This document shows, one piece after another, positions 47,544-57,627 of a stretch of 64,000 nucleotides of DNA (position 1 is its first letter; every line of letters begins with the position of its first letter). Source of the DNA: Rhabdophis nuchalis (Eukaryota; Chordata; Lepidosauria; Squamata; Natricidae); contig CM077645.1 in NCBI GenBank assembly GCA_039707465.1, forward strand, positions 161,042,503 through 161,106,502, in the 5' to 3' direction. Below the pieces are notes generated by a model. That model saw only the letters and a list, made by a program, of their open reading frames with translations. It ran no database searches and was not told the origin of the DNA. The position numbers and the translations under genes are program-made.

Positions 47544-47668
47544 TCTCGAAACTTGGCAGCTTTTAAGACTTGTGGACTTCAACTCCCAGAATTCCTCGTG
47601 GCTGACTGAGGAATTCTGGGAGTTGAAGTCCACAAGCCTTAAAAACTGTCAAATTTGGACAACTCTGA
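47544..47668. mobile_element. Foldback MITE with a perfect 29-bp hairpin
   Basis: The arms 47569-47597 and 47608-47636 are perfect reverse complements around a 10-base loop, and weaker pairing extends outward. It is the same family as 12554-12654. A run of 17 G (47527-47543) lies at its left edge. Confidence 0.8.
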
Positions 47669-47899
47669 TCTAGGTAACTCAGACGGCCTATATTTGTGCC
47701 TAGTAAATATTTCCAGATATAATTCGCTAGACAGCAGCATAGAATTGGTGTTTTCTGAGCTTTGTGCTGCTATTTCATGGTCGACTCGGTTTTTGCGGTC
47801 CGGATTTTTGCAGTCTACCTCAAACAGACCAACGGACAAAGTCGCCTGAGCACAACAAACTTTGTCGCGCAAAGCACCGTCAGGTCTCAGTGAACTACA

Positions 47900-48402
47900 A
47901 TTTAAAAACTCTCAAAAACTTCTCGGGTGATTCCCTTCCGCACTTCTGAGCAACAGCCGTCGCGCCTAAGACCTGCGCAGTACGACTGACAGAAGCCGTA
48001 ATGATTCCCTCGCATGCGCACTCGAGAAATGAACTCTTTTCCCCACCCTTAAAATACGGGCAAGAAATCTTGACGCCTTGGCCAATCGCTATGTGCATTT
48101 ATATTCCCGCCCTCCTCACCCAACCACTCAGAAATTGGTTCATCAGCCTAGGGTGGCGGCAACGGGTACTGATTGGCCAAAAACTTGTATTTTTTTTAAC
48201 CTTCCAGCCCATTAACTGAGAGGAGGAAGGGGTGGGGGGCAAACGACGGCAGCAGAAAGGCCCAAAAAGCCCTACGGAAACGAAAAAGGTCCGGTGAAAG
48301 TCTGAGAAAACCATCTGGCCCAACAGATTGACTCCTATAATAGTCGCAGGCGGAGGCCTTCCTGCGACGCGCGGTAACCGCCAACCGTTGCTTTTTGCTT
48401 AC
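47900..48402. promoter_or_regulatory. CpG-rich flank of the ZNF407 promoter with CCAAT motifs
   Basis: The GC- and CpG-rich DNA continues from exon 1 into the start of intron 1. CCAAT-type motifs occur in both orientations (GGCCAATCGC near 48079; GATTGGCCAA near 48170). Short open frames here on both strands have no recognisable domains and I do not call them genes. Confidence 0.4.
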
Positions 48403-48560
48403 CAGAGGGGGGAAGCCGTCTTCCTCCGCTTGTGATGATCTTGGTCACAAGTGGCGTGCCGTAGAATCGCCGTCAGACGTCACTGTCGGAACGTCCTACG
48501 TCACGTCCCACGACAGGGGTGGGCGGGAAAACCGGAAACGTCGTGACAGTTAACCGTGGT
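48403..48560 (-). promoter_or_regulatory. ZNF407: Probable ZNF407 promoter and noncoding exon 1
   Basis: This is the most CpG-rich stretch of the window outside repeats. Reading the minus strand, CTCTG|GTAAGC gives an excellent donor with the exon ending at 48403, suitable for a noncoding exon 1 that joins the acceptor at 26928. Just upstream lie CRE/ATF-like GACGTCAC (48476-48483) and TACGTCAC (48497-48504), ACGTCGTGAC (48538-48547), an E2F/GC-box-like GGGCGGGAAA (48521-48530) and an ETS-like ACCGGAAACG (48531-48540). The transcription start is inferred to lie around 48.45-48.56 kb. No transcript evidence is available to me, and a divergent plus-strand transcript is equally possible. Confidence 0.55.
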
Positions 48561-48630
48561 AACAGCCGCGTGAGGAGGTGTGCGACTTTGTGTGTGGGTG
48601 TTTTGTTTTTTTAAACGGAACTTTTAAAAG

Positions 48631-48705
48631 CAGAGATCTCCAACCTTGGCAACTTTAATCCTAGCGGACTTCAACTCCCAGGATTCCCCAGCCAGCAAAG
48701 CTATT
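48631..48705. mobile_element. Half copy of the foldback MITE next to the promoter
   Basis: GATCTCCAACCTTGGCAACT and GGACTTCAACTCCCAGGATT match one arm of the family. The second arm is missing. Confidence 0.7.
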
Positions 48706-49603
48706 CAACTATGGAATCATAAGTTCAATAGCTTGATTTTTCGCACACGTCTTCTTCCATTTTGGCTTTCTTTTTGTAAAATAAATGATATGATGGTGTA
48801 ATGTGTCACGAGTTGTTCATCTATGGTTGTGTTTACCTACTTTTAAGAACTGCTAAGGACCAGATGATTTTTACTATATCATTTTTTTTGGTATAAATTT
48901 TTATTTTCAACATAAAAAACAAGTAAAAACATTAAATCATTTTCAGCTTTGTATAACATGTCATTCGGTCATAAGTTTTTGTGCATCAGTCTTTACAATT
49001 ACAAATCTAGTTTTTAATTTTCCATCCAGTGTAACCCTATATATCATCATTATTAAGTTTAAATATATAAATATATGTGTATGGAATTAATACTTTTTTC
49101 TTTTCATTTCATATCACCTTATCCTCTTAGTTAATTATCTGTATAGTAACAAGTATTATTTGTCATTTTTACTATATCCTGATATGTAAAACCATGGAAC
49201 TCAAGTGTTCCTTTTCACATAATTGTATCTCAATTCAGTCTATTCATTTAAATTAGCTAATAGCAAAGTTAATAGCAAATAGCAGCTTAATTTAGACGTT
49301 AATACCATGCAAATAGCATGAGGCATTCTGGCAGTCTAGCACTGGACATTTTCAAACTTTACAATGTGGATAAATCATGAATTTGGGATCTCATCAGTGA
49401 GGGGAAAGGTTCCATATACAGATTCTCCAATACAATAAATATAGCAATTTATATGATTGTGCTTCACAACTTAGGTGGGAATGCATGTTCTCATAGAATA
49501 TTTATTCACATATAAGATGAAGGTAACTTGCTATTTAATTCATTTATGAGCTAAAATTATATTAGTTTATTCTATGTTGTATTGAAAGCATGCTTCGACT
49601 ATA

Positions 49604-50299
49604 CAGATAGGCCTTGACTTATGACTGTAAGTGACCATTTGAAATTACAATAGCACTTTAAAAAGCACCTTATAACTTTTTCACACTTATAACCAGTGGT
49701 GGGTTGCAGGAGATACGCCCCGGTACAGGCGTACTGGTGCTGGGAGCACCGGGTACCGTTCCGATATGGTGCTCCGAAGGGCCTGCCCACCCACCCGAGC
49801 TCCTTACCTGTATTTGAGCTCTTCTGGGTGTCCAAGCACACGCACAGAGTGTACGGCATCTGTGCGACACTCCACTGAGCAGCTGGAGCATTACGAAAGC
49901 GTGGAGGTAAGGATGCAGGCACACACTGTCCGTGTGCGTGTGTGCTGCGTGCTTGCGTGGGGGGGGGGGGGGGCTGGTTGCACCGGGATCCGGAACCCAC
50001 CACTGCTTATAACCATTGTAGCATCCCCATGGTCATGTGTTCAAAATTCAGATGCTTAGCAACTGGAATGTATTTATGAGGGTTGCAATATCCTGGGGCC
50101 ATATGATCGCCTTTAGTGACCTGACAAAGACACCGGGGAAGCGAGATTCACGTAATAACTGTGTTACTCACTTAACAACTGCAGTGATACACTTAACTGT
50201 GGCAAGAAAGGTCGTAAAGAGGGGCAAAAATCACTTAACTGTCTTGCTTAGCAATGGAAAATTTGAGCTCAATTGTGATAATAAGTCCAGGACTACCTA
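49604..50299 (-). mobile_element. TA-flanked (Tc1/mariner-like) MITE, interrupted by a hAT MITE
   Basis: The ends CAGATAGGCCTTGACTTA and CCAGGACTACCTA are inverted repeats flanked by TA on both sides. Without the nested insertion it is about 380 bp, the same size as the copies at 20.3 and 32.3 kb, and it lies in the opposite orientation to them. Confidence 0.8.
49694..50005. mobile_element. hAT-type MITE, 312 bp, nested in another MITE
   Basis: A perfect 12-bp terminal inverted repeat, CAGTGGTGGGTT/AACCCACCACTG, is flanked by a perfect 8-bp duplication CTTATAAC at 49686-49693 and 50006-50013. It contains a run of 15 G at 49959-49973 and no open transposase. It sits inside the TA-flanked MITE at 49604-50299. 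Confidence 0.9.
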
Positions 50300-51589
50300 T
50301 ATATCTACAACGTAATATAACTTTAATATGCTATATGTCCATTTGTTTATAGTAGTCTTAGCAACGCCAGCTTGGGGTTGATTTTTGTTAGCCTCACGGG
50401 GAGGAGACCAGTTATTACATACTTTTGTTCCATTGCTATCTCATTATCTAGGGGGGAAACAGCATTTTCTGCTGAAAGTAGAGTTCTTGGTCAATAAAAA
50501 AGATATAAAATTCTAATTCTCTACTTCTGGAATCAAGCAACAAAACTTCAATGAAAAGAAAGCATTTAAAAAGTAACTAGCAATACTGGTTCTAATTTTA
50601 AAAATGCAGGTTTAGAATTTAAGAAAAAGTTCTGTAAAACCTCATATAGCCAGTAGAGGGTGCATAGCGGACATAGATAACTTTCATTAGTGTTTGTTTA
50701 AGCACCTGGGATTGCTTTTCTTTTTTCATGTTTGTATATTTAGCCCCTGTGGGCCACATTTTTAAATTAGATTACTTCATTTATCATTTAGGCTTATGAA
50801 GGATTATTTCTTCAACATTCAAATGTTACAATTATCTTTAGCCATTCTACAGTATAGTATTAGAATACCAATGCAGTAGTAATAGATTCCACTATAAAGA
50901 TTGCCATATAAATGGCCTTTTCACTATTTTATTTAATAGATGGACATCTGTGAAGATACTGGATAGGTTTCTGTGTTATAGCTATGTAGCCCATGAAGTC
51001 TCTTATATATTCAACTGAATTCACGTTTTGAGTTTCTGAATATCAATGAATGAAGGAGGAGGAAAACCATTCCAGCAAGTCAAGATGGATGGGCTTGGGA
51101 TTGCAGGACCTGGTAGCTTTTAATGAGGGATGTTCAAAAATACATCCCCATCCCCTTGATATTTGAAAATATTACATTTATTTAACCAATTAATACTCCT
51201 GCATTGTGATACAAACCTAAACTACTTATGTTAAGTCCATTAAGCTCTATACATCAAATCAAACTGAAGCAACATAATAGGATGGTCCTGAACAAAACAC
51301 ATTCCCAACAGTAGGTACCAAATATAATCATCCATCTATCTTTTTTTTTTTATAAGGAAATTTGAAGGAGACCTAAAGATTGTATATATTGCTATAGGTT
51401 CCAATCATGCACAGTATAAGTAAAAATATTCCATTGAATTGGGTGGGGAAAATTGCATTGTACATGAGTACAAAAACTTGTTTACATATATGGTTTAAAT
51501 AACATCATGAAGTTTTGAAAACTTGTCATGGTTATTTAAAAGTAACTTAAACATTACATAACCTGTTATACAACCTGGCTCTGCCAGTT

Positions 51590-51830
51590 GGGGTGTGTAC
51601 TCAGACAGAGACACTTGAGGCTGGAAGTGGTTGATGTGGTCATAGGGAAGACACCATCCCTATTCCTCTCAAGCTTTTGGCTTTTTGATTTTTAATTCTT
51701 GTAATTTTAATTGTTCCTACATTTATAATTGTTTTCATATTTCTACTTTATTGCATTGTAAGTTGCCTAGAGTCAGCTGGGCTAGATCGCAAGATGGGTG
51801 GCATGCACATTTAATAAATGTTAATTTTGG
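51590..51830 (+). mobile_element. L2/CR1-type LINE 3' end
   Basis: A 3' UTR of the type TTGCCTAGAGTCAGCTGGGC ... ATTTAATAAATG, like the other L2-type ends in this window. No coding sequence remains. Confidence 0.5.
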
Positions 51831-53029
51831 TTTCTGAAAGAGGCTTTTTTGCATGTTTGAAAACATGTCAACAGGAATATGTGTAGCTTATATTTTTGAA
51901 GGTGTTAGCATGTCACATTCTATATTAATTCTTCCTCAATTAAAAAAAAATCCCAAAACAATATATATTTAAAATAATAAACATCCATATTCTTGCTTGG
52001 TGAGATTCACAAGATAAAATATGAAATAGCAGGCGGACAAGATAGATTTTGGAGGTTCATTTTACCATTGAGTATATACTGTATAGGCACTTCTAAAAAG
52101 CTGAAGAAAAAAGCTATATACTAAAGAATGGGTCCATCCAGGATAAACTGAACCTATTTTGGAGGGTATTTTCACATTTAAATTCTTGGCTTATCTCCAA
52201 GTACATATAGTATCCTACTTGTAGCTTATTTAACCTAATGTGCATATCCCCCTATGATTATTATTACATTTCCAGAGAAGTATACCCAAGTGACTTTATT
52301 CTAAGAGAGAATAAAGAGAAGATTGAACTTTTCCTCACTGACAAAAAAATACCTTGTAAAACAGCTCAAACTTGTTGAGTGCCACCCTCTGAGCGTCAAA
52401 GAACAAATAAATATTTGGTAACAATTCCAATGTTTTTGTTACAGAATAAATGCCTTTATTTTTAAAGGGGAAAGAAATTTCAAACACGGAATAAAATCAA
52501 TACGGTAAGGATGAACACAAAACATCCGCGATCTGGTTCGGGACAGCTTTTCCTGCTGCACATTCCCTATGGTTTTGCATTCCCTATGGTTTTAGCTATT
52601 GCACAATAAGAAAAGCCTCTAGTTCTACTTAAGGAAATCTTCCAAACTGCTAAGTACGAGTAGGAGCATGTTTCATCTGTTCTATGCGTGTCTCGTGCAT
52701 CTTTTGACAATTGAATATAAGAAGATAAAAGGGCATCTCAGCATAGATGCAGAACCAAACAGTAGAAGAATCCCCTCTTCTTGCCACTGGAAGTTGAGTC
52801 AACAGTTCAGAAAAATGTTCTCTGTCCAAGATTTGTCCAAGTCATTTATCTTCATGTTTATTTCAGCTTTTCTTGTTTGTTTAACTGTTCAAACAATGTT
52901 AATTATAAATCATTTGATGTACATTCAATCAGCCTCATTTCCAAATAGATACTGGGTGATACAGTATTGTTTGGCTCTTATTTTTCCAATGAGTTAGGCC
53001 CTGCGGCAAAGGGACCAGATAATCATTTG

Positions 53030-53165
53030 ACCTCAACCTCTCATCACAACTGAGCCCAAAATTTCTGTTGTTAAGTGAATTTTGCCTCATTTTAGGACCT
53101 TTCTTACCACAATTGTTAAGTGAATCACTGCAGTTGATAAGTTAGTACCCCGATTGTTAAGATAC
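53030..53165 (+). mobile_element. Fragment of the TA-flanked MITE
   Basis: CTGAGCCCAAAATTTCTGTTG and AAGTGAATCACTGCAGTTGA are internal motifs of the family. Both ends are lost. Confidence 0.65.
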
Positions 53166-54736
53166 GTCCTATATAGATCCATTCACCTTCCCCACTACTG
53201 CAGTTTCGAAAAACGATGTGTAGTAGCTTCAGCCTCCAAAGCTACCCAGTGTCAGGCCTGCAGCTGGTTCCTTTTAGGATCTTTGACCTGCCACACTAAT
53301 ATTTTATTCCAGTATGCTGTTTCATTAGTGGAGAATTGGGAGGGGGAATAGTAAGGAGTAGAATGTGATGTTGCCAAAATAAAATTCCTTTCTAGAATCC
53401 AAGGTCATCCTTTGTCTCTATACCTCTGCACCTGACCAGAACTGGATGGGTGGAACTGCCAGCACGACAGTGGAAGATTGGACCATGTGATGGACTTGTG
53501 GGTGTGGGGGCAAGATCATGAACTCTCAACTGGGTGGGGAAAACCAGGAAGTTCAGATTCAGGTTTTCACAGATGTACCAACATGACTCTCCTAATAAAT
53601 GGGCAATACTTTGCCTAGGATTCTGATTTAATTTTGGATGTTATTTGGAACCCTGACACTCAGTTGGAGTAGCTTAGACATGGTGCTTCTTTCCCCCTGG
53701 TCATCAGATAGTTTGCTCTGTGGTGGCTACAAGCTGAGCAGTTGTTACTTGTTAACCTGAAGTTTCAACTCTGGCTCAGACCAGGCTCTCATCTGTGCCT
53801 GCAAATTAGCATTTATGGCTCCTGTTCTAAATAAACAGATCAGATACTTTAAACTTGCTGGTGCAGACAGTATTTCACCCTGCAAATAACTCATATTCCC
53901 TTCCTACTCCATGTAAAACCAATCACTGACATCACAAAAACATCAATCCTAGCTTCCTTTTAAATAGGATCACAAGTGTTCTAAGAGCAAGACATGTAGA
54001 ATGTGCAAATTATGACAAGTGGGCAATTAAAAAAAACAAGCTGTAATTTTGCCCCAGGAATATATGATGTGAGATTGTGTGCTATATAAAGCTATATTTT
54101 TCATGGGGAATTTAAATCTAATTGGGCTGTTCACCAGCTTTGCAATTAGGAATATTGTAGAAGAAAAAAACTTTTGGCTTTTTTAGTGCTCATCAGAAAC
54201 AGCCACAAGCAAATTCTCACATAGCGTTTTTAATTGTTTCTAGTTTTAGTAGTCTTCTGTTTAATTAGTGTCAAAGTAGCTGATCCTGTTAAAATGCTGC
54301 CAGCAATTACTGTTTTGGCTATGTGGTGATTCATGGGATTTCAGGAAGCACTGAATCGCTGTCTAACACAGCTTGTCTGTCAAAGTGCAGGATTTGAGGA
54401 AGTTTATTTCAGAGCAGACAAGGGTCCTCACAGAAGATCTGCATTTGTGACTCTGTTGATCTAATGTATGCATGTAGTACTTACCACCACAACTGGAATC
54501 AGAATCTCGATCTTTGAATGATGTGGTCATTAAGTTGCAATCAGAAGCAATCTCAGCATTCCCAGGTTTTTAAATGGATGGAGTGAAAGAGCTACCTGCC
54601 TAGTTTAGCTCCCCTTCATAAGTCTGGATTTTTGGGATCTGTGCTCCACTTATTTTCAGTGCTTTACTTATGTTCTGTGCTCAACTTATTTTCCAAAGCA
54701 CCAGAAGGCAAGATGATAATTAATCAAGGAGAGAAA

Positions 54737-54935
54737 CAACCTGGAATTAAGGAGAAACTTCTTAACACTGAGAACAATTAACCAGTGGAACAGAAGTTGT
54801 GGGTGCTTCATCACTGAAGGTTTTTAAGAAGAGACTGAACAGCCACTTGCCTGAAATGGTACAGGGTCTCCTGAGCAGGGGATTGGACTAGTAGACCTCC
54901 AAGGTGCCTTCCACATCTATTCTGATTGATTTCTG
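54737..54935 (+). mobile_element. CR1 3' end fragment
   Basis: TTAAGGAGAAACTTCTTAAC, then GGTTTTTAAGAAGAGACTGA and GATTGGACTAGTAGACCTCC give a typical CR1 3' UTR in sense orientation, ending CTATTCTGATTGATT. Confidence 0.75.
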
Positions 54936-55084
54936 CACGCTACCAAAGGAGCCGATCTTCCCTTGGCAGGAGCTCCTCCAGCCAACCCCCCAAAATGAAA
55001 TGGAGTCCTCTCAACAGGCAACAGCAGCTTGCAACTTTTTCTGCCATTGAATTCCTAAAGTAGATGGCAGAGAAAATTGCAAAA

Positions 55085-55235
55085 GGCAGTCATGTGATCA
55101 CAGGGTGCTTGGCAATTGACCGTAAGAGCAGACCAGTTGCCAAACACCCAGATCACAATCATATGATCATGGGGCAATGGCTAGAGATATTTCCGAGCTA
55201 TCATTGAACAAAAGGGTGATAAATCAAGGGCTACC
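55085..55235 (+). mobile_element. Diverged fragment of the TA-flanked MITE family
   Basis: GTCATGTGATCACAGGGTGC, CAATCATATGATCATGGGGC and GATAAATCAAGGGCTACCT match the right half of the family, with divergence. Confidence 0.45.
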
Positions 55236-56524
55236 TCCACTTTTGATTAGTTTCCTGCATTCTATGTTCAAAATGAAAATCCCAAATACCATATATTTCA
55301 TTTTCTACCAGTCAACAGATAATATTCTCATTACTAAAATCCCGAAGAACAAATATAAAAGTGCCAACAAACTCTTGCAAACTCTTGCATTTTTTTCCTA
55401 ATCTGATGTATCTAGATGTGTTTCAGTTCATATTGTTTGGGGACTATTCAAAAAGAAGGTAGCACATAAAGGAACTGAAGGAAAGAGACAGTATTATACC
55501 ATAAAACACATGTACGGAATAACTGCTGAAAAAAATAATTAAAATTATTTTCATCTTTAATTTTGTAAATACTTTACAAAAACGTGTGCTTTAAAATTAA
55601 ACATAAATTAGCAATAGACAATTTCTTTTTGACAGTAAATATCAAAATATATTATCTCTTTATTTAGATAAAAGCAAAACTCAATATACTAATCCCATCT
55701 TTTAACACCAATAACTGCCTCTTTTTCAGTCACTTACATACCCATAATTATTGTAAATTAAAAGCCCAAAATATAATAACCATCCCAGGCAAATGAGAAA
55801 TTATTTTGAAACATAACTATCTCAGTGGTGCCAGGATCTCTTTGGTCCAAACGTTGAGATCAGTTTCTAATAATAATAATAGTTTCTAATGTCTAGCAGA
55901 CTGTATTGGAATTTGCATAGGTCTTCTAAAATAAAAATAAAAAATATATTGTCACTGTTGATTGGTCATTTTTTTATGATTATAGCATCTATTGATTTTT
56001 TAGAAGTGTGTAAGGTTTGTAAAGATAACTAAAAAGTGTATGATCAGGTTTTTAAAAAAAACACAGCCTACCTTACCAAGCAACAAAATTAAAATATGAC
56101 AAAGAAAACTGCATGTATGTATATTGCTGAAGCATAAAATGGTTTTATATGCTAAAAAAAGTTTTAATATTAAATCCAGAAAAATGTAAAATGAAATCCA
56201 GAAAAAAGATCAGGTTAGCTCTCTTGTGTAATGGAATTCTCAATTAGCTCAGATGTTTGCATACCATTTTGCAACATTCAGCTTGGCTTATTAAAGATAT
56301 TGCTCAGGTGTAAGGCTTTTTGGTTTACTTTTTTTAAAACAAAATCAATGTTATAATGACTTTTCAAAGCTACTCCAAAGTTCTTAAAATGGCTTGTCAT
56401 TGTATTCATGTTGCAAGCCACAAAGGCACTTCCGGGTTGAAACGATTAGCCAATGACAGCTTGTGATTAACTGGTGATTAGCCTTGCCTGTGGGATGCCC
56501 AGTTAGGGACTCCTTTCATGTCTC

Positions 56525-56705
56525 TGCTAATATGCCCACCAAAGTGGTCCCTATCTATCAACTCACAATTGCTCACTTTGAACTGTTAGATTGGCAGGAG
56601 CCGGAGCGAATGACGGGCGTTCACCCCACCCAATAGCAGCACTTGGGTCTCAAACACGGGCTTTCTGAGCATCAACCCAGCATTCTAACCATGTAAGCAC
56701 TTCTC
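56525..56705 (-). mobile_element. tRNA-derived SINE fragment, antisense
   Basis: CAAAGTGGTCCCTATCTATC and AGATTGGCAGGAGCCGGAGC match the copy at 39.1-39.4 kb. The tail portion is lost or diverged. Confidence 0.65.
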
Positions 56706-57542
56706 TCATAAAATGGCTTAGTGTTTATCAGAAGCAACAAAGCCATTTCACTGGTATTGCTAACATAACTTTTAGTACAGTTCACTCCACACAATATTGT
56801 GACAGAATTAAAATCTATTATTGGCAGCAACACTGATTAGAAAATAATTGAGCTCAAACTAAAAATAAATGCAATGGATATAATCTGATAGATTATTTCA
56901 AATAGAATCTAATAAGCTATTGTACTTGAGAATACTTGTACTCTCCACATGGGAGATAAATGTGCTAGCAAAACAGTAGTCTGAATATTGAATAATATTG
57001 ATAATACTTTGATGCACCTTGATTTAGCCTTGCCATGGTGCTAAATTCATAAGTGTTTTAAAAAAAATACAAATAGAGAACTGAGAATCAGAACACTTGG
57101 GCATATGGTCACTGAACTAGCTGTTTCGTCTGCTAGAATCTTTATGATCCCATTCCAAACATTATTTGCCATTTTAAATTTTTAAAAATTGCTGCTAATT
57201 TTTCAACCATCTTGCCACAAAATTTGGTGGATGCTTGCGTATCACACAAGGCACTATATACAGCTTGCAAGGTGTCCATTCCTGGGTTTATAAGAACTCA
57301 TCCACTGGCTCATTCAACAAATAATATAATGTGTGAATCCAGCCTTTCTCTTATTGAAATACATATATTTAAGGGACAAAAAGCAAATGGGAAAGAAATA
57401 CTTAGCTGCATATCATAAGAATTTGTAAGTCTGAAAATACAGTTCTGGACAAATTCATACAGCATCACCATATGCATTGGCAACTGCAGCCATGCATAAG
57501 ACGTAAATGAAAATAATAAGACTGTAGTTTTATGGGACATCA

Positions 57543-57627
57543 TCACTGTTTCCACTTGGAAGCCTGAAGTTTTGAAATCTCCAGTAAAAAGGAGGCAAAC
57601 ATCTTCGTTCCATTGATATAGTTAAAT
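57543..57627 (-). CDS. CNDP1: CNDP1 terminal exon
   Basis: The acceptor TTTCCTGATCAG precedes 57627. The exon completes the split Arg codon (AG|A) and reads [20 protein letters not shown], then QASKWKQ and a TGA at 57545-57543. The human counterpart reads WNYIEGTKLFAAFFLEMAQLH, so this protein has a few extra C-terminal residues. It is too short to be seen as an open frame, but the reading frame and the alignment are clear. I could not fix the poly(A) site. Confidence 0.88.

Larger units (their letters stand above)
26929..48402 (-). other. ZNF407: ZNF407 5' intron (extent inferred)
   Basis: The stretch between the inferred exon 1 donor (48403) and the clear acceptor at 26928. It is rich in repeats: L2, CR1, MITEs, SINE, an ORF2-less L1 and microsatellites. 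A GC-rich patch lies at 28.1-29.0 kb. Segments such as 26.95-27.9, 31.5-32.3, 32.7-33.9, 37.5-39.1, 39.4-42.0 and 42.7-44.3 kb hold nothing I can name. Additional noncoding exons may exist. Confidence 0.5.
48600..57542. other. Intergenic region between ZNF407 5' end and CNDP1 3' end
   Basis: About 9 kb between two genes on the same strand. It includes a half foldback MITE near 48.63 kb, a TA-flanked MITE carrying a hAT insertion (49604-50299), an L2 3' end near 51.6 kb, MITE fragments near 53.0 and 55.1 kb, a CR1 3' end near 54.8 kb and a SINE near 56.6 kb. The CNDP1 3' UTR must lie just left of 57543. No other gene is recognisable. Confidence 0.6.

Noticed and set aside
48001..48384. Frames of 60-74 codons around the ZNF407 promoter
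   Set aside because: They are compositional frames in CpG-rich DNA, with no domains or conserved-looking start context.
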